DNA from: DASSBG01 sp035703755
Lineage (GTDB): Bacteria > Pseudomonadota > Gammaproteobacteria > Xanthomonadales > Rhodanobacteraceae
NCBI GenBank assembly: GCA_035703755.1
Contig: DASSXP010000077.1
Span: 1-8,459, forward strand
Direction: 5' to 3'
Length of the DNA: 8,459 bases
Under the pieces are notes generated by a model. The model saw only the letters and a list, made by a program, of their open reading frames with translations. It made no database searches and was not told the origin of the DNA. The position numbers and the translations under genes were made by a program. Shown here piece after piece: positions 1 through 5,499 of the stretch. Each line of letters begins with the position of its first letter. Position 1 is the first letter of the stretch.

Positions 1-2328
1 GCCTTCGTCCTTGAGGTTGCCGATCTGCGGAAAAAAGTGCCGCTTCAAGGTGACAAAGCCGTTGTATTGCCAGTCCCACGCATAGCGCCCCTGGCTGAAT
101 TCACGACTCAACGAACCATCGACGCCAAGGCTTGCCTCGTCGCCGATCAGGGCAAGAAAACGCTGGCCGGTCGCATTGCGTTTCGCCTTGCGCAGCTCGT
201 CGGCCAGCGCTTCGCGCAGGCGGAACTTGCGATACGCCAGCTCGTCGGCGGTAAAGCCGCGCTCCTGAACCAGATGGCGAAACGCCGCGTATAACCAGGC
301 GCTCAATTCGTCAGGTGCCACATTGTGGTCGCGTAACTGTTTTTCCAGCCACCACAGCAATCCCGCTTCACTCACCGGCTCGCGCACGAACATGGGTGCT
401 TGGATGTCGAGCTTGGCGCCGCTGTCGTACTTCACCTCGCCGGTTGGCGTCACGCGGAGCTGCGCGCGCTGCATCGCTTCCAGCGCCTTGGGGAAGGTTT
501 CTTCGGTTAGCCTGGCCGGCGCATCCTTCAGGCTCCAATCGCCCTCCAATACGGGCGATTCGCCGGCTTCCACGAACAACTCGCCCTGGTGCCACACCAA
601 GAGCGGCACCGTGAACGACTCGCCCCGCTCCGATGGTGTGGGCGTATAGCGCTCTTCCGGTGGCTGGGTCAGCTTGGCCAGCGCCTGTTCCACCACGGCC
701 ACGGCAGCCGGCGTGCGGAACGCCTCCTTCAGCGCCTTCTGATCGGCCCGTCGCCACTCGCCTTTCAGCGTCATGTTGCCGGTTTCGGGAGCTACTTCAA
801 GGTTCTGCTCGAACCGCTTGCGCGTCGCCTCGGGCAAGGCAGACAGGTCGGGCAATTCCACCACGCCGTCGGCCACCGGCAAAGGCACCGTCACGCTGTC
901 GGCGGCCCGCAAAAGATCGGCCTGCCCGGCGTTGTCGGCGGAAACCTGCACCAGATCCTTGACGTCCTGCCGCTCGAAGCCGGCATGCACCAAGCCATCG
1001 CGCAGGCGCTGGGCCACTTCCACGATCTGCGGCGACACCGCGAAGGCATACGCCTTGTTCAGCGCCTCGTGCTGCTTGCGGGTGACGCGCGGCATGCGCA
1101 GCACGCGGCCAAGAATCTGTTCCAACGCGGTGTTGGTGGCACTGGCCCGGAACGTCATCAGCACGTAGGCCGATGGGCAATCCCAGCCCTCGCGCAGCTT
1201 GTCCACGGTGATGACGAAGCGCAGCTTGCAATCTTGGGCAGCCATGTCGGCGTCGCCCAGCTCGTCGATGCTGCCGGTGGAGCGCGCAATGGCGCCTTCG
1301 GGTACGCCAAAATCCTCGATCAGCGCCTGCCGCACGCGATCCGCCGTGAAGGTTTCCACGCCCTCGCTGTGGCGTTCCGCCTGCAACAACATCACCGGGC
1401 GCAGCGCCTCGCCGGTCGCCTTGCGCTCCGCATCGGCATCGATCTGCAAACCATCCAGCCGATTGATCGCCTCGCGCAGTGCCACGCGCCAATCGCCGTG
1501 TGCGGCCAGCTCCACCGGCAACTTGATCATGTCCTCGGCTTGCAGCGTGGCCGCCGATACCGAATACAGCACGTTGGATGGCTGGTAGCTGCGATCCGGC
1601 GTGGCGGTCAGTTCCAGCACAGCGCACGGTGCCAGCCGCGCCAAGGTATCGAACGCCAGTTGCGTGCCCTGGTTGTGCGCCTCGTCCACGATCACGAACG
1701 GGCGGCGCTGGCGCAGTACGTCCACCAGCGAATGATCGCCGGCGTCGGCGTCCGGCACGCCGGTGAAGTTCGCCATCAACTGGCCGTTCTGCTTGTACAC
1801 GGCCAGCCGGCCGGTGTCCTCCTGCTTGAACGACTGCATGGTGGCCACCACGATGGTGTTGGCGCTGTCCAGCGTGCCCGGCTGCACGTTCAGCGCCTCG
1901 TCCAGCGCCAGCACGTTGAACAAGCCCAGCTTGCCGGCCAGCGAGTCGTGCAACAGGTTGCCCGGCGTCTTCAGCGCGCGCAGCGTTTGTGCGCGGATGG
2001 CGTCGGTGGGCACCAGCCACAACGTCAGCGAACGCTCCACGCCAAGCAGGGCATCGTTGACGCGGGCGATGGCATGGCCGCCGATCAGCGTCTTGCCGCC
2101 GCCGGTGGGGATGCGCAGGCACACGCAGGGAATGTCGTTCGTCGCCAGCGCCTGCGGCGTGCGGTACGGCACGCCGACGCCGAAGGTGCTGCGCGCACAG
2201 GCGTCATAAGCCCGCGCCGCGCCCTGCTCGCGGTACAGCCGCAAAAACTGCTCGAAGGCATCCAGCGCCTGACACTGGTACACCTTGAGCTGCGGGTCGG
2301 TCGGGCATTCGTGGTCGCGCGCGCTCAT
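1..2328 (-). CDS. res: Type III restriction enzyme Res subunit (DEAD/DEAH-type helicase), C-terminus beyond the window
   Basis: This is the ATP-dependent translocase and cleavage subunit of a type III restriction-modification complex, which acts on unmodified DNA together with Mod. The visible 776 codons have no stop. Superfamily 2 helicase motifs appear in order: Walker A PTGGGKT (residues 74-80), DEAH (215-218) in FVIVDEAHN, TATPD (241-245), DKLREGWDCPS (376-386), and motif VI QILGRVLR (404-411). Known relatives run to roughly 900-1000 residues and carry a PD-(D/E)XK nuclease at the C-terminus. The visible part ends at FPQIGNLKDEG, just before where that domain should begin, so the nuclease cannot be judged. 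The ATG at 2328 overlaps the mod stop (ATGA), and the frame from it agrees with the whole helicase. Expression is probably coupled to mod translation, so the two lesions in mod may reduce it. Family assignment is strong; activity is uncertain. Confidence 0.93.
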   Translation of the reverse strand, partial: MSARDHECPTDPQLKVYQCQALDAFEQFLRLYREQGAARAYDACARSTFGVGVPYRTPQALATNDIPCVCLRIPTGGGKTLIGGHAIARVNDALLGVERSLTLWLVPTDAIRAQTLRALKTPGNLLHDSLAGKLGLFNVLALDEALNVQPGTLDSANTIVVATMQSFKQEDTGRLAVYKQNGQLMANFTGVPDADAGDHSLVDVLRQRRPFVIVDEAHNQGTQLAFDTLARLAPCAVLELTATPDRSYQPSNVLYSVSAATLQAEDMIKLPVELAAHGDWRVALREAINRLDGLQIDADAERKATGEALRPVMLLQAERHSEGVETFTADRVRQALIEDFGVPEGAIARSTGSIDELGDADMAAQDCKLRFVITVDKLREGWDCPSAYVLMTFRASATNTALEQILGRVLRMPRVTRKQHEALNKAYAFAVSPQIVEVAQRLRDGLVHAGFERQDVKDLVQVSADNAGQADLLRAADSVTVPLPVADGVVELPDLSALPEATRKRFEQNLEVAPETGNMTLKGEWRRADQKALKEAFRTPAAVAVVEQALAKLTQPPEERYTPTPSERGESFTVPLLVWHQGELFVEAGESPVLEGDWSLKDAPARLTEETFPKALEAMQRAQLRVTPTGEVKYDSGAKLDIQAPMFVREPVSEAGLLWWLEKQLRDHNVAPDELSAWLYAAFRHLVQERGFTADELAYRKFRLREALADELRKAKRNATGQRFLALIGDEASLGVDGSLSREFSQGRYAWDWQYNGFVTLKRHFFPQIGNLKDEG

Positions 2329-4045
2329 CGGGCCACCTTGAGCTGGTAGGGCAACTGCTTGAAGTCGATGCGCAACGCGCGCAACCGCGCCGACGCGATG
2401 GGCAGCGCGTGCCGTAGATGGTTCGGGGGCCGTCGTGCGGCGGCAGCTCCGCCAACAGCGGTGAGGTCAGCACATTGCCGCCGCCCACCGACTTGTCCTT
2501 GAGAATGCCGTTGTACAAGAGATAGATCGCGCGCCCCGCGTGCACGCCCAGCAAGGGCGATGCCGGTTTCTTGGACGGCAGCGGCACACCGGTTTCCATG
2601 AACCACACGAAGCGCGCCAGTTCGGCGAAGCTCACTTCGGGATTGATGTGGCCGGCGGGGGTGAACAGCGGCTTGCCCAGCTTCGCAAATTGGAAGCTTC
2701 CGCCGAGGCCCGCGACCGGCAGCCGCTTCTTGCCAGCCATCGGTGTATAGCCGTCGGCCGCCCGCTTCATCCGTTCGCGCGTTTTGGTGCGGGCAACCTC
2801 GGTATCCATCTCCACGAGAATGAACCGATAGGGCACCTTGGCATGCTCGTTCAGGCGCAGCACGGCATGCCCCGTGGTTCCCGATCCGCCGAAGCTGTCC
2901 AGCACAAGGTCGCCAGGATCAGCCATCGAGCTAACCAAGTCGGCGATGACATGGGAGTCCTTGGGAAACTGGAAAGCCCCCGCACCAAGGATTGCCTCCA
3001 CCTCCAGCGTGGCCGCCCGGCCGTCCGTGTAGAAAACGCTCATCACTGGTTCCTCGTCGATCTCGGCGAGGTAGCTCTTGCGATTCGGGATGGTGGTGTG
3101 ATCCTTGCCGAAGTGGATGCGCGGCGGGTCTTCTGCCAGCGCAGCCTTGGTGGTTTCTTCCTCCCAACGCCAGCCTGTGGAAGGCATCGCACACGGTTGT
3201 CCCGTGACCGGGTGGATGATTGGGTAGCGCGGCCGGCTTTCGCGCCCGTCGTCGGGGCCGTGGAAGTTGTCGGGGAAATACAACCCGCGCTTGTCCGACC
3301 AGCTGTAGTGCTTGTGGGCCTTGCGCGGATCACCTTTCGGCATCGCGCGATACCACGCCATCATCACCTTGCGAATCGCCGCGTGGTCATCGCCATGCTC
3401 CTGCCGCAGCGACTGGTAATGCTCCAGCACTTCATCGACGCCGGCCTTCTTGCGTCGCCAGCGAACCTGCTTTTGCTTGAGCAAAGCCTTGTTGCGCGCG
3501 AACACCACGATGTACTCATGGGTGACGGCGACCAGCTTGGAATCACCCTTCTTGCCTTTCTCCCACACCATCGTCGCCACTTCGTTGCCGGCGCCGAAGA
3601 CTTCACGCATGAGAGCAAGCAGGTTGGCCAGTTCGTTGTCGTCGATGGACACGAAGATCGCGCCATCCTCACGCAGGAACCGCTTCAACAGCACGAGGCG
3701 CGGATACATCATGCACAGCCACTTGTCATGGCGGGTGAGGTCTTCGGCCTCCTTGCCCACGACCTTGCCTAGCCAGTCGCGCATCTCTCGGCTGTTCACG
3801 GCGTCATTGTAGACCCAGCCCTAGTTGCCGGTGTTGTACGGCGGATCGATGTAAATGCACTTCACCTGGCCGCCGTAGTGTGGCAGCAGCGCCTTGAGCG
3901 CCAAGAGGTTGTCGCCCTCCACGATCAGGTTGCCGCTGTCGGCATCCCCGCAGCCCAGCTCGGGCACGTCCTGCAACAGGCGAAACGGCACTTCGGCGTC
4001 GTGCCGCACCACGGCGTCCTTGCCGATCCAGTTCAATACGGGCAT
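2325..4045 (-). pseudogene. mod: Type III DNA adenine methyltransferase Mod, broken by an amber codon and a one-base deletion
   Basis: Intact Mod would methylate adenine and supply sequence recognition to the type III complex. The ATG at 4045 follows a good Shine-Dalgarno (GGAAGGGGA, 4050-4058) and starts MPVLNWIGKDAVV. The methyltransferase motif DPPY (residues 67-70) precedes the AdoMet motif DSFGGSGTTG (around 383-392), the order of beta-class enzymes such as type III Mod. Two lesions are visible. Codon 75 (3821-3823) is TAG in NTGN-stop-GWVYND, where the family usually has Glu (GAG). Near 2400-2404 the frame shifts after IYGTRC: the expected tail (ASARLRALRIDFKQLPYQLKVAR, ending at 2325) lies in another frame. 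The gene spans 1721 bases, one short of 574 codons including the stop. Without repair, the first frame makes a 74-residue stub. A downstream restart (for example GTG at 3799) would lack DPPY, and the unshifted frame reads into res to about 2204. A sequencing error is possible for the indel and less likely for the substitution. Confidence 0.9.
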
Positions 4046-4049
4046 GCGC

Positions 4050-4058
4050 TCCCCTTCC
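4050..4058 (-). promoter_or_regulatory. Ribosome binding site of mod
   Basis: On the minus strand GGAAGGGGA lies 4 bases before the ATG at 4045. It decides the start of mod, because the open frame continues upstream to another ATG at 4153 with no family-like sequence between. I see no convincing sigma-70 promoter further upstream. A TATCCT hexamer near 4103-4108 has only a poor -35 partner. Confidence 0.6.
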
Positions 4059-4181
4059 GGTTGCCGATTCAAGCACGCACGCCTGCGGTGCGCTGCCGTA
4101 CAGGATACCTTCAACTGCGGCGGACTTCGGCAAGCTGCGGCCATCTTGTGCAACCTGAGCCGGCAACCGGGCCGCGCATGT

Positions 4182-4187
4182 TACGAT
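4182..4187 (+). promoter_or_regulatory. Candidate -10 element for tRNA-Leu
   Basis: TACGAT lies 39 bases before the first base of tRNA-Leu and is followed by a GC-rich stretch (CCGTGCGCCTGCGG), as in stringently controlled stable-RNA promoters. No good -35 hexamer sits 16-18 bases upstream, so this is tentative. The rest of the 181-base gap between mod and tRNA-Leu (4046-4226) holds the mod ribosome binding site and no other gene or repeat that I can support. Confidence 0.35.
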
Positions 4188-4226
4188 CCGTGCGCCTGCG
4201 GCTGTCGTCTCCCCGATAGCGGCCCT

Positions 4227-4315
4227 GCCGGGATGGCGAAATTGGTAGACGCAAGGGGCTTAAAACCCCTCGCCCGGTAACGGGCATGCGGGTTCGATCC
4301 CCGCTCCCGGCACCA
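4227..4315 (+). tRNA. tRNA-Leu, anticodon UAA
   Basis: This decodes UUA (and UUG by wobble). The acceptor stem GCCGGGA (4227-4233) pairs with TCCCGGC (4305-4311), followed by discriminator A and encoded CCA (4313-4315). The anticodon loop CTTAAAA has TAA at 4261-4263, closed by AGGGG/CCCCT. The long variable arm (GCCCG at 4272-4276, loop GTAA, CGGGC at 4281-4285) is diagnostic of a class II tRNA such as Leu. The T arm GCGGG-TTCGATC-CCCGC is intact. It lies on the strand opposite to tRNA-Gly and tRNA-Cys and points towards them, unlike leuZ in the E. coli glyW-cysT-leuZ cluster. I see no U-rich terminator after it. Confidence 0.97.
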
Positions 4316-4402
4316 TCTGACGACATTGCGTCCCACCCGCGGTGTAAATCCGCAGCCCCGGAATGCACGACAGCTTCGTCACCCCCGGAATCGCGCGGCG
4401 AT

Positions 4403-4436
4403 GCCCGGGGTCTGCGGTGTACGTGAAAACCCGGGC
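4403..4436. repeat. Inverted repeat GCCCGGG/CCCGGGC
   Basis: Perfect 7-base arms (4403-4409 and 4430-4436) enclose a 20-base loop that contains the second GCGGTGTA word. On the minus strand the left-hand arm as transcribed is followed within the loop by TTTTC, too short and badly placed for a clear intrinsic terminator. Confidence 0.5.
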
Positions 4437-4453
4437 TTGCGGCGAATCCGTGG

Positions 4454-4485
4454 ATTCCGGGTTCTGCCTGCGGCAGCCCCGGAAT
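4454..4485. repeat. Long two-part palindrome, REP-like hairpin
   Basis: The outer arms ATTCCGGG (4454-4461) and CCCGGAAT (4478-4485) pair perfectly. The inner arms CTGCC (4464-4468) and GGCAG (4472-4476) pair around a TGC loop, with a small asymmetric bulge (TT against C). A second palindrome, GAATCC-GT-GGATTC (4444-4457), overlaps its left edge. The structure is strong on either strand and lies between the converging ends of tRNA-Leu and tRNA-Cys. It could block read-through in both directions, although neither side has a T tract. Confidence 0.75.
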
Positions 4486-4578
4486 GACAGCGTTTCGTGA
4501 TTGTGATTCGACGTGAATCCGCGCTGAGATATCGCGCGATCAGGTCGTGTGATCGTGCGCGGCGGCGTGTGGGCGCGG

Positions 4579-4667
4579 AAAACGCTGGAGGCCAGGGTCG
4601 GAATCGAACCGGCGTACGCGGCTTTGCAGGCCGCTGCATGACCACTCTGCCACCTGGCCAGCGTTTT
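4579..4667. repeat. 8-base inverted repeat flanking tRNA-Cys
   Basis: AAAACGCT (4579-4586) and AGCGTTTT (4660-4667) are perfect complements and immediately flank the tRNA. In the precursor RNA they would extend the acceptor stem, with UCC of the 3' end bulged out. The 3' side ends in GUUUU, so the extended stem could also mark the end of the transcript. This is visible in the sequence; any function is inference. Confidence 0.55.
4586..4659 (-). tRNA. tRNA-Cys, anticodon GCA
   Basis: A 74-base gene with acceptor stem GGCCAGG/CCTGGCC, discriminator U (typical of Cys) and encoded CCA (4586-4588 on the minus strand). The anticodon loop CTGCAAA has GCA at 4625-4627, closed by GCGGC/GCCGC. The T loop TTCGATT is present. 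It follows tRNA-Gly on the same strand, as cysT follows glyW in E. coli, but here a predicted terminator lies between them and no clear promoter is visible in the 43 bases after that terminator. Confidence 0.97.
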
Positions 4668-4702
4668 GCGATGCGCGGGCGAGCCGTGACCGGCGTTGCC
4701 CT

Positions 4703-4732
4703 GAAAAAACAAAACCCCGGCGGACCGAGGTT
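4703..4732 (-). terminator. Rho-independent terminator after tRNA-Gly
   Basis: On the minus strand AACCTCGG, loop TCCG, CCGGGGTT forms an 8-pair stem with one G-U pair, followed directly by a T-rich tract (TTTTGTTTTTT). It lies 14 bases beyond the tRNA-Gly CCA. There is no matching T tract on the plus strand, so it is directional. It should end the tRNA-Gly transcript before tRNA-Cys unless read-through is substantial. Confidence 0.85.
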
Positions 4733-4745
4733 CTGCTGGATGTCC

Positions 4746-4821
4746 TGGAGCGGGAAACGAGGCTCGAACTCGCGACCTCAACCTTGGCAAGGTTGCGCTC
4801 TACCAACTGAGCTATTCCCGC
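4746..4821 (-). tRNA. tRNA-Gly, anticodon GCC
   Basis: This decodes GGC and GGU. The 76-base gene has acceptor stem GCGGGAA/TTCCCGC, D arm AGCTCAGTTGGTAGAGC, anticodon loop TTGCCAA with GCC, T arm GCGAG-TTCGAGC-CTCGT, discriminator U and encoded CCA. It follows pgsA by 38 bases, as glyW does in E. coli. A strong promoter in front (4836-4863) and a terminator behind (4703-4732) make it a compact unit that can be expressed independently of pgsA. Confidence 0.98.
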
Positions 4822-4835
4822 GTGGAAGTCCGGCC

Positions 4836-4863
4836 ATTTTAGCGTTGATTCGCATCCTGTCAA
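4836..4863 (-). promoter_or_regulatory. Sigma-70 promoter for tRNA-Gly, overlapping the pgsA stop codon
   Basis: On the minus strand a perfect -35 TTGACA (4858-4863) and a -10 TAAAAT (4836-4841, 5 of 6 consensus bases) are separated by 16 bases. The TGA inside TTGACA is the stop codon of pgsA. After the -10 comes a GC-rich discriminator (GGCCGG), as in growth-rate-controlled stable-RNA promoters. The start point should be near 4829, giving a leader of only about 8 bases before the tRNA. Confidence 0.85.
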
Positions 4864-5465
4864 GCCTCTTTCGATGAATCGGCACCATCGCGCAAGGCGG
4901 GCCACGCGGCGCGCAGGTAGTCGAGCCCCGACCAGATGGTGAGCACGGCGGCGATCACCAGCAAGGTCTCGCCAACGAACCACAAACGCAGCAGTTCGGC
5001 ATCCTTGTCGTGCTCCAGCAGCAAGGCCACGATCGCCACCATCTGCATCATGGTCTTGGCTTTGCCGAGCATCGCCACGCCGACACGCGCGCGCTGACCT
5101 ATTTCCGCCATCCATTCGCGCAGCGCGGATATGCCGATCTCGCGCCCGACAATGACGGCGGCGGTGATAGCCAGAAGCGGCGTGTGATGGCTTTGCACCA
5201 GCAGAAACAGCGTCACCGCCACCATCAGCTTGTCGGCCACCGGATCGAGAAATGCGCCGAAGGCCGATGTCTGACTCCAACGCCGCGCCAGGTAGCCGTC
5301 GAACCAGTCGGTGACCGCCGCCAACACGAACACCACTGCGGCGCCGATGTTGGCGAAGCGCAGCGGGATCGGCTCAAACATTGCGTGCGAGTAGTACACC
5401 AGCACCATCACCGGCAACAGCAGCACGCGGAACAAGGTCAGCCAGGTGGGCAGGTTGATGCGCAT
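4860..5465 (-). CDS. pgsA: CDP-diacylglycerol--glycerol-3-phosphate 3-phosphatidyltransferase
   Basis: This inner-membrane enzyme joins CDP-diacylglycerol and sn-glycerol 3-phosphate to phosphatidylglycerol phosphate, the committed step towards phosphatidylglycerol and cardiolipin. The 201-residue product carries the full CDP-alcohol phosphotransferase signature DGX2ARX8GX3DX3D: D56 G57, A60 R61, G70, D74, D78, with the extra D53. Hydrophobic segments at about 8-25, 38-52, 80-104, 138-150 and 164-180 fit a multi-pass protein. The start at 5465 (MRINLPTWLTLFRVLLLP) matches the family N-terminus. An earlier ATG at 5519 would overlap uvrC and add 18 unrelated polar residues. The Shine-Dalgarno (GGGA) is weak and distant, so translation may depend on uvrC, whose stop is 34 bases upstream. 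The gene's own stop lies inside the tRNA-Gly promoter. Confidence 0.96.
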   Translation of the reverse strand: MRINLPTWLTLFRVLLLPVMVLVYYSHAMFEPIPLRFANIGAAVVFVLAAVTDWFDGYLARRWSQTSAFGAFLDPVADKLMVAVTLFLLVQSHHTPLLAITAAVIVGREIGISALREWMAEIGQRARVGVAMLGKAKTMMQMVAIVALLLEHDKDAELLRLWFVGETLLVIAAVLTIWSGLDYLRAAWPALRDGADSSKEA

Positions 5466-5499
5466 GAGTGGTTCGGTCCCAGAATGGTGGTTGTGAGTG

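Larger units (their letters stand above)
4339..4486. repeat. Cluster of REP-like palindromic repeats, two related units
   Basis: This fills most of the 270-base gene-free gap between tRNA-Leu and tRNA-Cys. Two units share the same ordered words. The first (4339-4365) has GCGGTGTA at 4339 and GCAGCCCCGGAATG at 4352. The second (4414-4486) has GCGGTGTA at 4414 and GCAGCCCCGGAATG at 4473. The first therefore looks like a shortened copy of the second. The 8-mer CCCGGAAT occurs at 4357, 4384 and 4478, and its complement ATTCCGGG at 4454. Resemblance to dispersed GTCATTCCGGG-type intergenic repeats of xanthomonads and relatives is from memory and was not checked. The elements may act in transcript stabilisation or as targets of REP-associated transposases (inference). 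Confidence 0.7.

Noticed and set aside
797..2122. A 441-codon minus-strand open frame overlapping res
   Set aside because: It is a different frame of the same strand as res; the sequence is Arg/Ala-rich, and the true frame carries Walker A, DEAH and motif VI.
589..2349. A 586-codon open frame on the plus strand opposite res
   Set aside because: Antisense shadow of a helicase gene whose motifs are in order on the minus strand; composition is Arg/His/Gln-rich and no family is recognisable.
2422..2426. G5 tract in mod as a phase-variation switch
   Set aside because: The frame is still correct through GPRTIYGTRC, which lies after the tract, so the shift is not there, and five bases is short for slippage control.
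2540..3772. A 410-codon open frame on the plus strand opposite mod
   Set aside because: Antisense shadow of the methyltransferase; it has no ribosome binding site or recognisable motif.
4227..4315. Integration of the restriction locus at the tRNA-Leu 3' end
   Set aside because: The restriction genes lie on the 5' side of the tRNA. I see no repeat of its 3' end, and there is no integrase in the window.
4319..4332. GACG/CGTC hairpin as a terminator of tRNA-Leu
   Set aside because: The stem has only four pairs and no T tract follows.
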